From assembly GCA_964481705.1 (NCBI GenBank), contig CAYZUC010000133.1, positions 1-6,617 on the forward strand: a stretch of DNA of 6,617 bases, given 5' to 3'. The notes under the pieces are model-generated. The model worked only from the letters and a program-made list of their open reading frames with translations, had not been told where the DNA came from and searched no databases. A program made the translations under genes and the position numbers. Source of the DNA: CAYZUC01 sp964481705 (GTDB lineage Bacteria > Bacillota > Clostridia > Lachnospirales > Lachnospiraceae). Each line of letters opens with the position of its first letter. The first letter of the stretch is position 1. This document shows positions 1-5,534 of this stretch, in pieces.

Positions 1-1155
1 GCAGCAGACATATTAAAGGGAAAATATATCGGTGCAGACGAATTTACTATGAGCATCTATCCTGCATCTACTCCGATTTATATGGAATTAATGAAGAATG
101 GTACTGCAGCTACCCTTTTGGAGACAGGTGCAATTCTTAAGACGGCATTCTGCGGACCATGCTTTGGAGCCGGTGATACACCAGCCAATAATGCATTCTC
201 CATTCGTCATTCCACCAGGAACTTCCCGAACCGTGAAGGCTCCAAGCTTCAGAATGGTCAGATTTCATCGGTAGCTTTGATGGATGCCCGTTCGATTGCA
301 GCAACTGCAGCTAACAAGGGATTCCTGACACCTGCAACCGACATGGATGTTGAGTTTGGCAAATACAAGTATTTCTTCGATAAAGCAATCTATGAGAATC
401 GTGTTTTTGACAGCAAGGGAGTTGCAGACCCTTCGGTTGAGATCAAGTTTGGTCCTAATATCAAGGATTGGCCAAAGATGAGCGCATTGACCGATAATTT
501 GGTATTAAAGGTAGTCTCTGAGATTCATGATCCAGTTACTACTACGGATGAATTGATACCATCCGGTGAGACCTCCTCTTATCGTTCCAATCCTCTGGGT
601 CTTGCAGAGTTTACATTATCACGTAAGGATCCGGAATATGTCGGACGGGCAAAGGAAGTACAGCAGATGGAGCATGCGAGACTGGAAGGCAATCATCCAT
701 GCAAGGTAAATGATGAGATCAAACCGGTCATGGACAAGATTAAAGAGAAATTCCCTGAGGTAAATCATGATAACATTGGTATTGGAAGTACGATTTTTGC
801 AGTGAAGCCGGGAGATGGTTCTGCCAGAGAGCAAGCTGCTTCCTGCCAGAAGGTACTTGGTGGCTGGGCTAATATTGCGAATGAATATGCCACAAAACGT
901 TATCGTTCCAATCTGATTAACTGGGGTATGCTTCCATTTGTGATTCAGAAGGGAAATCTGCCATTCAAGAATCTGGATTATATTTTTATTCCGGAAATCA
1001 AAAAAGCGGTTGAGGAGAAAACATCTGAGATCAAGGCTTACGCTGTAAAAGAAAACGGACTCACAGAATTTACCATGACACTTGGTGAACTGACGGATGA
1101 TGAGAGAGAGATTATCCTGAAAGGTTGTCTGATCAATTACAATCGTGTTTCCTAA
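1..1155 (+). CDS. Aconitase-superfamily hydratase, C-terminal part (5' end outside window)
   Basis: The reading frame is open from the first base, so the gene starts upstream; 384 codons are visible, roughly half of a typical 650-770 residue aconitase-family protein. Numbering from the first codon in the window, residues 51-54 read CGPC, the pair of cluster cysteines that with a third upstream Cys normally hold the [4Fe-4S] cluster. RNFPNRE follows at 73-79, matching the RNFxGR substrate-binding segment. The C-terminal swivel domain shows GDGSARE at 271-277 (family GxGSSRE) and LGGWANI...NLINWGMLP, all in the usual order. The family dehydrates and rehydrates hydroxy-acids such as citrate/isocitrate in the cytoplasm. 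This one resembles the uncharacterised YbhJ-like 'hydratase' branch as much as true aconitase, so the substrate is not settled. The first in-frame ATG (49) is internal and not a start. No intrinsic terminator lies directly after the stop; the nearest hairpin is at 1294. Confidence 0.88.
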   Translation, partial: AADILKGKYIGADEFTMSIYPASTPIYMELMKNGTAATLLETGAILKTAFCGPCFGAGDTPANNAFSIRHSTRNFPNREGSKLQNGQISSVALMDARSIAATAANKGFLTPATDMDVEFGKYKYFFDKAIYENRVFDSKGVADPSVEIKFGPNIKDWPKMSALTDNLVLKVVSEIHDPVTTTDELIPSGETSSYRSNPLGLAEFTLSRKDPEYVGRAKEVQQMEHARLEGNHPCKVNDEIKPVMDKIKEKFPEVNHDNIGIGSTIFAVKPGDGSAREQAASCQKVLGGWANIANEYATKRYRSNLINWGMLPFVIQKGNLPFKNLDYIFIPEIKKAVEEKTSEIKAYAVKENGLTEFTMTLGELTDDEREIILKGCLINYNRVS

Positions 1156-1208
1156 GTATATTAATGGGGTTTGTGAAAATTGTGTGTTTATTTTGTGAAC
1201 AAAAGGAT

Positions 1209-1234
1209 TAAGAAAATTGGGAATCGGTCGATAT
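1209..1234 (+). promoter_or_regulatory. Possible SigD (sigma-28)-type promoter
   Basis: TAAG at 1209-1212, 14 bases, then GTCGATAT at 1227-1234 resembles the motility sigma factor pattern TAAA-N15-GCCGATAT, with one mismatch in each box and a spacer one base short. It lies in the non-coding gap after the hydratase gene and would start a leader of about 150 bases for the EF-hand-like gene at 1392. The match is suggestive only. Confidence 0.35.
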
Positions 1235-1293
1235 ATATTCTGAAAGGTGTTTCGGCCAAAACACACAAATAGAAACCAGACTAGAAACCACGG

Positions 1294-1344
1294 ACGGTAG
1301 TGAAAGGGAGAAGAAGGAAATTCTCGCGGACACTGCCGTTTTTT
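1294..1344 (+). terminator. Intrinsic-terminator-like hairpin (terminator or leader attenuator)
   Basis: ACGGTAGTG (1294-1302) pairs with CACTGCCGT (1331-1339), with one G-U pair. An inner stem, GAGAA (1308-1312) with TTCTC (1321-1325), stacks above it, and six T residues follow (1339-1344). This is a credible rho-independent terminator. It could end the hydratase transcript. If the 1209-1234 promoter is real, it instead lies inside the leader of the 1392 gene and could act as an attenuator. Confidence 0.6.
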
Positions 1345-1380
1345 ATCGGAGAAGGAACTCGCGCGTGAGTGACAGAAGAA

Positions 1381-1386
1381 AGGGGA
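1381..1386 (+). promoter_or_regulatory. Ribosome binding site selecting the TTG start at 1392
   Basis: AGGGGA sits 5 bases before TTG 1392, an ideal spacing. The alternative GTG at 1365 has only a GGAG about 13 bases upstream. The protein beginning at the TTG starts MRIDSSNIGMESARSY, which also looks like a natural N-terminus, so TTG is preferred. Confidence 0.65.
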
Positions 1387-1391
1387 TTTTA

Positions 1392-2480
1392 TTGAGAATC
1401 GATTCCAGTAATATAGGAATGGAATCCGCCAGAAGCTATTCGGCAACGCGCATGGACGCATACTCCCTTAGAAGGTGGAGTGGCAATGGAAATTCATTAT
1501 CCTTTCAGGCAGGTTTGTTTGGACAGACTACGGAGGAAGAGGTAGATTCCTCCGGACAAGGGCTGCAGACAACAGAGAATCAGGATACCGAAAAGCATGA
1601 TTTGCTTTCTGATACCGCAGACCTTATTCGAAAGAGATATGAGGAAATGAAGACAAAGGGAACAAGCACGGACAAAAGAGATCAGGATACCGTGAATTAC
1701 ATTCGTTCTCAATGTCTGGACTTCTTATTCATGATTTTATGGGGAAAGAAATCCACAACAGAAGGATTGAATCTTTATGACACCGGAACATCATCGGGTG
1801 GTGGTGAAGGTGGCAGCTACTCTGAAATGCATTACTATGAAGAGACAGAAACCACTCAGTTTTCGACGACAGGTACAGTCAAGACATCTGATGGAAAGGA
1901 ATTCAGCTTTCAGCTGAGTTTGGAAATGAGTCGCTCCTTTGTGGAGGAATCCGGCATTCAGATTGATTATGGTTCCCAGATGTGTGATCCCCTGGTTATC
2001 AATCTAAATGGTACATGTGCAGGAGTAGAGGACCAGACCTTTAAATTTGACATCGATGCAGATGGAGAATTAGACACTATTTCAAGACTCGGAAGAGGCA
2101 GTGGTTTCCTTGCACTGGATCAAAACGAAGATGGAATCATCAATGATGGAAATGAACTATTCGGTACAAAGTCAGGAGACGGTTTTTCGGACCTGGCTGA
2201 GTATGATGAGGACGGGAATGGATGGATTGATGAAAATGATGCCATCTTTGACAAGCTGTTAATCTGGATAAAGGATAAGGACGGAAAGGATACTCTTTGT
2301 AATTTGAAGGACAAGGGAGTTGGTGCGATTTATCTGGGAAATGTCTCTTCCAACTTTTCCTTAAAGGATGTTTCGAACGAAACCAATGCCATGATTCGAA
2401 AGACAGGAATATTCTTGTATGAAAATGGAAGCGCAGGAACCATTCAGCATGTTGATATGGCAAAAGAGTACGCTTACTAA
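1392..2480 (+). CDS. EF-hand-like calcium-binding protein, 362 residues, function unknown
   Basis: I do not recognise a named gene. Numbering from the TTG start, the N-terminus is polar with no signal peptide or membrane helix. Residues about 70-120 are charged and helix-prone (LIRKRYEEMKTKG, then FLFMILWGK), and a Gly/Ser-rich linker lies at about 130-143. From about 200 on comes a region typical of RTX/hemolysin-associated calcium-binding proteins: PLVINLNG, then FDIDADGELD (219-228), DQNEDGIINDGNELFG (243-258) and DEDGNGWIDEND (262-273). These acidic DxDxDG-type loops should bind Ca2+. The order 'LxLDxNxDGxINDGxELFG... DxDGNGxID.. D..F..LxIW' matches the extended family seen at the ends of large secreted proteins, but here it is in a compact stand-alone protein. 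The lack of an export signal is odd for a Ca2+-loop protein; non-classical secretion or an intracellular role are both possible. Its promoter may be SigD-like, which would tie it to motility, but that is inference. Confidence 0.85.
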   Translation: MRIDSSNIGMESARSYSATRMDAYSLRRWSGNGNSLSFQAGLFGQTTEEEVDSSGQGLQTTENQDTEKHDLLSDTADLIRKRYEEMKTKGTSTDKRDQDTVNYIRSQCLDFLFMILWGKKSTTEGLNLYDTGTSSGGGEGGSYSEMHYYEETETTQFSTTGTVKTSDGKEFSFQLSLEMSRSFVEESGIQIDYGSQMCDPLVINLNGTCAGVEDQTFKFDIDADGELDTISRLGRGSGFLALDQNEDGIINDGNELFGTKSGDGFSDLAEYDEDGNGWIDENDAIFDKLLIWIKDKDGKDTLCNLKDKGVGAIYLGNVSSNFSLKDVSNETNAMIRKTGIFLYENGSAGTIQHVDMAKEYAY

Positions 2481-2495
2481 GCATGGACAAAACAA

Positions 2496-2525
2496 ATCAT
2501 AAAAAGGAAGTTGGATTCATAAAAT
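2496..2525 (+). promoter_or_regulatory. SigE-type sporulation promoter for spoIID
   Basis: ATCATAAA (2496-2503), a 14-base spacer, then CATAAAAT (2518-2525) fits the mother-cell SigE pattern KCATATT-N14-CATANANT, with the -10 fully matching. SpoIID is a SigE-controlled gene in Bacillus, so the position is biologically sensible. The -10 box ends only 5 bases before the ATG at 2531, so the transcript would begin at or just past the start codon. Confidence 0.55.
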
Positions 2526-2530
2526 AGGTT

Positions 2531-3310
2531 ATGAGACTATTTTTAAAGAATCTGACTTCCTTTCTTTTAATTATTCTGTTGCTCCCATTGGTAGTGACAA
2601 TGTGTATTCATGGGGTGGGAAGCATGGACATAAATGCAGAAGAAACGGATTCCTTTGAATTCTATTTACCTGCACTGGTGGCTGGTTCCATACAAAAGGA
2701 TTATCCTATGGAGACGCTGAAGGCACAAGCAGTCATTTTGAGGACCATTCTACGAAAGACGGGTGAGATTGAAGCACGAAAAGCAATTCAAAGGTCGCAG
2801 CTTACGACACAGGAAGAATGGACGGATGAAATCAGTTTGGCAGTAAAACAGACGCAGGGAGAGGTACTTTACTATCAGAATGAACTTGCAAGACCCGCAT
2901 TCCATGCACTAAGTGCCGGAAGGACAAGGAATACAGACAAGGATTATTTACAGGCAGTAGATAGTGATGTGGATAAGTCGTGCCTTTTGTATTATTCGAT
3001 TGTACGAGTGAAGGAACCAAGAAAAGAGTTGACTATTTTACAAAGAGATTCTTCGGGGTATGTATTAAAGCTTAAATTTGGTTCTGAAACACTTAGTGGA
3101 GAAGCTTTTCGAGAAAGATATCAATTGAATAGTTCAAATTTTTCTGTTGAAAAAAAGGAAAAGCCATGGACTCTAAAAACGCGAGGTATTGGTCACGGGA
3201 TTGGAATGAGTCAATATGGAGCTTCATGTATGGCAGAAGAAGGGAAAACTTACCGGGAAATTCTGAAATACTATTTTCCAGACATTGAAATTCGAGACTA
3301 CTATGAATAA
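2531..3310 (+). CDS. spoIID: SpoIID-like stage II sporulation protein (SpoIID/LytB domain), catalytic Glu replaced
   Basis: SpoIID is a membrane-anchored lytic transglycosylase that, with SpoIIP and SpoIIM, degrades septal peptidoglycan so the mother cell can engulf the forespore. Here residues 8-28 form one N-terminal membrane anchor. The SpoIID core follows: LPALVAGSIQKDYPMETLKAQAV (46-68), FHALSAGRT (124-132), YLQAVDSDVDKS (139-150) and the hallmark RGIGHGIGMSQYGA (218-231). At 259 residues it is shorter than Bacillus SpoIID (about 340). In the family the segment before LKAQA reads A-E-M/I-P with the catalytic Glu; here it reads A-G-S-I, so Ser53 stands where Glu is expected. The neighbour spoIIQ supports the sporulation assignment, the same pair being adjacent in Bacillus and many clostridia. 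No in-frame start exists upstream (TAG at 2525). The ATG has no good Shine-Dalgarno sequence; AGGAAG lies about 20 bases away. A divergent SpoIID paralogue in a genome with another active copy is the main alternative. Confidence 0.83.
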   Translation: MRLFLKNLTSFLLIILLLPLVVTMCIHGVGSMDINAEETDSFEFYLPALVAGSIQKDYPMETLKAQAVILRTILRKTGEIEARKAIQRSQLTTQEEWTDEISLAVKQTQGEVLYYQNELARPAFHALSAGRTRNTDKDYLQAVDSDVDKSCLLYYSIVRVKEPRKELTILQRDSSGYVLKLKFGSETLSGEAFRERYQLNSSNFSVEKKEKPWTLKTRGIGHGIGMSQYGASCMAEEGKTYREILKYYFPDIEIRDYYE

Positions 3311-3367
3311 GGAAACAAAAAATGGAAACGCTTATACTATCTAACAAAATGTGAAAATCACATAGAT

Positions 3368-3372
3368 GGGAG
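3368..3372 (+). promoter_or_regulatory. Ribosome binding site selecting ATG 3381 for spoIIQ
   Basis: GGGAG lies 8 bases before ATG 3381. The in-frame ATG at 3366 overlaps this site and has no Shine-Dalgarno sequence of its own. The later start also gives the typical MKSKK + hydrophobic anchor beginning. Confidence 0.65.
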
Positions 3373-3380
3373 TTAAGCGT

Positions 3381-4166
3381 ATGAAAAGTAAAAAGGTAGT
3401 GATAACAATTACGTCCTTGTGCATGCTGACAGCTGCATCCTTAATGGGCTATTTTGGAAGTGTAAACAGTAAAAAAGAGGATTATGTGGATCTTTCAAAA
3501 GCAGAAGAGGTAAAAATTGAGACAAATAAGCCCAAAGCTGTTGATCAAGCCAAAGCCCCAAAGGAGGAGAAGGTAAACCAGGATGAAAAGAAGGAAACTG
3601 CAGGCGGAAATGTAACAGCAGAGAATTATGATTTAGCACCGGAGCTGATAGGAGAAGATGTAGAACAAATGGAACTGGTGCCGATTCCGGAACCGGCAGA
3701 GACCACTAAGAAAACAGTCAGAATAGAGGATTTTCATTTTTCGGAGGAGGATTATCTGGACTGGCCTGTAAATGGAAAAGTATTAATGAATTACAACATG
3801 GATCAGACGGTATATTTTAAAACCTTGGATCAGTACAAGTATAACCCGGCTGTTTTGATTGCTGGTGAAGTCAATGATCCGGTTATGGCATCGGCGAGAG
3901 GAAAAGTAGTCGATATTCTTGAAAATGAAGAGACAGGTAATACCATTCAGGTAGATATCGGTGATGGCTATCTTCTTACCTATGGTCAGTTGAAGGAAAT
4001 TCCGCTGAAAGTAGGAAGCATCGTGGAGAAGGGAGATATCATTGGATATATCGGAGAAACCACAAAGTACTACTCAGAAGAAGGCAGTAATCTCTATTTT
4101 TCCATGAGACATAACAATACCACGAAGAATCCGCTTGATTATATGGATACCGAAGGAGAGGAATAA
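3381..4166 (+). CDS. spoIIQ: SpoIIQ-like forespore protein with degenerate LytM (M23) domain
   Basis: SpoIIQ is made in the forespore and joins SpoIIIAH across the intermembrane space, forming the engulfment zipper and the channel that supports late forespore gene expression. From the start at 3381 (261 residues), residues 1-5 are basic, about 6-24 form one membrane helix, about 30-75 are a Lys/Glu-rich linker, and about 128-252 form a LytM/M23 fold (DWPVNGKVL, ASARGKVVDI, KVGSIVEKGDIIGYIG, NPLDYM). All zinc and catalytic positions appear substituted. The HxxxD segment is NPAVL (Asn155, Leu159), the YAHL histidine is Gln203, and the HxH pair is Asn237/Tyr239. It should therefore be a structural, peptidase-dead domain. 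Bacillus SpoIIQ is also degenerate, whereas the Clostridioides protein keeps ligands. It lies 70 bases after spoIID. I could not place a convincing SigF promoter in that gap, so co-transcription or an atypical promoter remain open. Confidence 0.82.
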   Translation: MKSKKVVITITSLCMLTAASLMGYFGSVNSKKEDYVDLSKAEEVKIETNKPKAVDQAKAPKEEKVNQDEKKETAGGNVTAENYDLAPELIGEDVEQMELVPIPEPAETTKKTVRIEDFHFSEEDYLDWPVNGKVLMNYNMDQTVYFKTLDQYKYNPAVLIAGEVNDPVMASARGKVVDILENEETGNTIQVDIGDGYLLTYGQLKEIPLKVGSIVEKGDIIGYIGETTKYYSEEGSNLYFSMRHNNTTKNPLDYMDTEGEE

Positions 4167-4171
4167 AAAGG

Positions 4172-4217
4172 GAGCTGCGCACGATTGATGAAAATCAGTC
4201 GATGCGACAGCTCTTTT
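4172..4217 (+). terminator. Long, probably bidirectional intrinsic terminator between spoIIQ and the convergent trhA-like gene
   Basis: GAGCTG (4172-4177), CGCA and CGATTGAT pair in turn with ATCAGTCG, TGCG and CAGCTC (4208-4213), around a GAAA tetraloop, interrupted only by small bulges. TTTT follows on the plus strand, and AAAA precedes the stem at 4166-4169, giving a T-run on the minus strand. It sits 6 bases after the spoIIQ stop and about 20 bases beyond the stop of the opposing gene, so it can serve both. Confidence 0.88.
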
Positions 4218-4236
4218 CGTTGGTAGATGGTATATT

Positions 4237-4890
4237 TTACATAGTGGCAATAAATTCGTACATAAAGATAAAATGACAGATACTTCCACCCATCACAAAC
4301 AGATGAAAAATCTCGTGTGAACCGAAGTTCTCATGCTTGGAATTGAAAATGGGAAGCTTCAGAGCATAGATAATACCACCTACGGTATAGATAATCCCGC
4401 CACCTAAGAGCCATGCAAATGCTGCTCTTGGTAGTGCATGCATGATTTGGCTGAAGGCAAATACACAAATCCATCCCATTGCAATATAAAGAATGGAGGA
4501 AAACCATTTTGGACACGTAATCCAGCATGCTTTGATAATAATACCAATAATTGCGATACTCCATACCGCGATAAGCATTCCTGTGCCAAACTGTCCCTTT
4601 AGGACAATCATACAAATGGGTGTATAAGATCCAGCAATCAGAATGAAAATCATCATATGATCGATTTTGCGAAACACCTTGGTAGCTGCTGGTGACAGAA
4701 TCACCGAATGATACGTCGTGCTCGCGCCATAGAGTAAAATCATACTTGCAATGAAGATACTCATGGCAATCATATTAGTCTGACTTCCATAGAGGCTTGT
4801 CTTTCGTAGTAGTGGTACAGCAGCAATTACTGCCATCACCATCCCGATGAAGTGTGTAATAGCACTTCCCGGGTCTCTTAATTTGTCCAT
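4237..4890 (-). CDS. trhA: PAQR / hemolysin III family membrane protein (TrhA-like)
   Basis: This is a seven-helix integral membrane protein of the PAQR family, related to Bacillus YplQ, E. coli YqfA and eukaryotic adiponectin receptors. The old name 'hemolysin III' comes from one Bacillus cereus protein; bacterial members are now linked to membrane-lipid homeostasis, probably with a zinc-dependent hydrolase-like centre. At 217 residues it is full length. It shows SxxxH at Ser57/His61, Asp77-His78, and a C-terminal HxxxH at His192/His196 with a further His206, the expected zinc ligands. The start at 4890 is chosen because GGAG lies 5 bases upstream and MDKLRDPGSAITH is a usual beginning; an ATG at 4923 in the same frame has no ribosome site and would extend through a hairpin-rich leader. 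It is convergent with spoIIQ and shares its terminator. The leader contains strong inverted repeats (4914-4975, 5019-5041) that suggest regulation. Confidence 0.92.
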   Translation of the reverse strand: MDKLRDPGSAITHFIGMVMAVIAAVPLLRKTSLYGSQTNMIAMSIFIASMILLYGASTTYHSVILSPAATKVFRKIDHMMIFILIAGSYTPICMIVLKGQFGTGMLIAVWSIAIIGIIIKACWITCPKWFSSILYIAMGWICVFAFSQIMHALPRAAFAWLLGGGIIYTVGGIIYALKLPIFNSKHENFGSHEIFHLFVMGGSICHFIFMYEFIATM

Positions 4891-4913
4891 ACTTACTCCA
4901 TTTCTGCGCTTGC

Positions 4914-4975
4914 TTATGCGCATAACAGGCTTGTGCTACGGCACAAAACCTATGCGTGAAAATAATCTTCACGCA
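4914..4975 (-). promoter_or_regulatory. Hairpin cluster in the leader of the trhA-like gene
   Basis: Three inverted repeats crowd into 62 bases. They are the palindrome TTATGCGCATAA (4914-4925); a stem built from CGCATA/TATGCG (4919-4924 with 4951-4956) plus TTGTGC/GCACAA around TACG (4931-4946); and an 8-bp stem TGCGTGAA/TTCACGCA (4953-4960 with 4968-4975). Bases 4953-4956 are shared between the second and third stems, so these cannot both form. They lie 20-80 bases upstream of the trhA-like start, consistent with a folded 5' leader. A dispersed palindromic repeat is an alternative. Confidence 0.4.
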
Positions 4976-5018
4976 GGATTCCGCCCAAGAAGAAGTATAA
5001 TTGTCTTCTAGACGGCAA

Positions 5019-5070
5019 CATGTAGTTATGATAACTACATGAACTATAAATACAGACTACTACATGAACT
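5019..5070. promoter_or_regulatory. Operator-like perfect inverted repeat plus a duplicated half-site
   Basis: CATGTAGTTAT (5019-5029) and ATAACTACATG (5031-5041) form a perfect 11-bp inverted repeat around one base. Its right arm extended, ACTACATGAACT, occurs at 5034-5045 and again exactly at 5059-5070, 25 bases apart. On the minus strand a TATAGT (5048-5043) directly precedes the palindrome, so a transcript for the trhA-like gene could start inside it. Symmetry, a repeated half-site and promoter overlap are what a dimeric repressor site would show; the regulator is unknown. Confidence 0.45.
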
Positions 5071-5098
5071 GTGGAAATGCAAGGGTAAAATTATGAAT

Positions 5099-5365
5099 TT
5101 AATCTTCTTCGATAATCTGAATTTCCAGATAATCAAAGGGAATTTCCTCAATAAAACTGTCTTGATTAAAGCGGACTTTGTTGTGCGCTTGAAACTGTCG
5201 AATATTTGCATCCAGCCAGATCGGTTTTCCTAAATCAAAAGAGTAACAGAAATGCTCCAGACCATGAAAGATTTTATGTGTTCTGGTATCTTTTTTGTCG
5301 TCAATATATACTTCATCACAAACTAGATGATTATCCTTCCAAATCTTACCCCACATGCGAAACAT
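5099..5365 (-). CDS. Small conserved-looking hypothetical protein, 88 residues
   Basis: I do not know its function. The start at 5365 follows GAGGTG (5370-5375) by 4 bases. In-frame ATGs at 5377 and 5401 lie upstream and have weaker or no ribosome sites. The protein is soluble, acidic at the C-terminus, and rich in aromatic residues and Asp: MFRMWGKIWKDN, DTRTHKIFHGLEHFCYSFDLGKPIWLD, IRQFQAHNKVRFNQDSFIE, ending FDYLEIQIIEED. There is no signal peptide or membrane helix. The look is of a compact single domain, and I have an impression of similar short proteins in clostridia, starting MFRMWGKIWKDN and ending DYLEIQVIEED, but cannot confirm it here. It is transcribed away from relQ and towards the trhA-like gene; 208 bases with an operator-like palindrome separate it from the latter, so they are probably not one simple operon. 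I see no terminator just after it. Confidence 0.72.
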   Translation of the reverse strand: MFRMWGKIWKDNHLVCDEVYIDDKKDTRTHKIFHGLEHFCYSFDLGKPIWLDANIRQFQAHNKVRFNQDSFIEEIPFDYLEIQIIEED

Positions 5366-5369
5366 AAGA

Positions 5370-5375
5370 CACCTC
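5370..5375 (-). promoter_or_regulatory. Ribosome binding site selecting the start at 5365
   Basis: Read on the minus strand, GAGGTG is followed by TCTT and then ATG (MFRMWGK). This spacing decides for the 88-residue form rather than the 100-residue open frame. Confidence 0.6.
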
Positions 5376-5401
5376 ATACTTTCCCAATATTTGTAATACA
5401 T

Positions 5402-5534
5402 CTACCACTCTATAAGTAGTATCAGATTCCATTATGACCTTGCTAAAGTATAGTAAAATATGCTTTTAAAGTAAAGAGAAGACTATGAATTCTTTCTAAA
5501 GATTCTCTAAAATCCCACCGAAATAGGAGGAAGT
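5402..5534. promoter_or_regulatory. Divergent intergenic region between the 88-residue gene and relQ
   Basis: The stretch 5402-5647 separates two divergent genes and should hold both promoters. On the plus strand, TTCCAT (5427-5432), 16 bases, TATAGT (5449-5454) is a weak SigA-like candidate. AAAGTATA (5445-5452) and TATGCTTT (5459-5466) form an AT-rich inverted repeat with one G-U pair. Neither is conclusive. The rest up to 5534 is AT-rich without recognisable structure. Confidence 0.3.

Noticed and set aside
1241..1345. c-di-GMP or other known riboswitch in the leader before 1392
   Set aside because: The conserved cores I know (such as the GEMM motif) are absent; only a terminator-like hairpin is supported.
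1365..1391. GTG start nine codons upstream of 1392
   Set aside because: It has a poorly spaced ribosome site, and the extra residues MSDRRKGIL overlap the good AGGGGA site that serves TTG 1392.
619..1461. 280-codon minus-strand open frame
   Set aside because: It lies opposite the hydratase gene and its leader, has a composition unlike a real protein (runs of Phe, Ser, Arg) and no ribosome site; it is a shadow of the well-supported plus-strand gene.
3349..3363. ATGTGA-AAA-TCACAT as a CRP-type site
   Set aside because: The half-sites TGTGA/TCACA are separated by 3 bases instead of 6, and CRP-type control is not expected in this setting; it may be a small hairpin near the spoIIQ ribosome site.
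3305..3380. SigF or SigG promoter for spoIIQ
   Set aside because: TTATA and GTGAAAATCA or TATACTA were tested as boxes, but spacing or key positions fail; no convincing site was found.
5039..5233. 64-codon plus-strand frame
   Set aside because: It runs antisense to the 88-residue gene, begins in the repeated ACTACATGAACT region and has no ribosome site.
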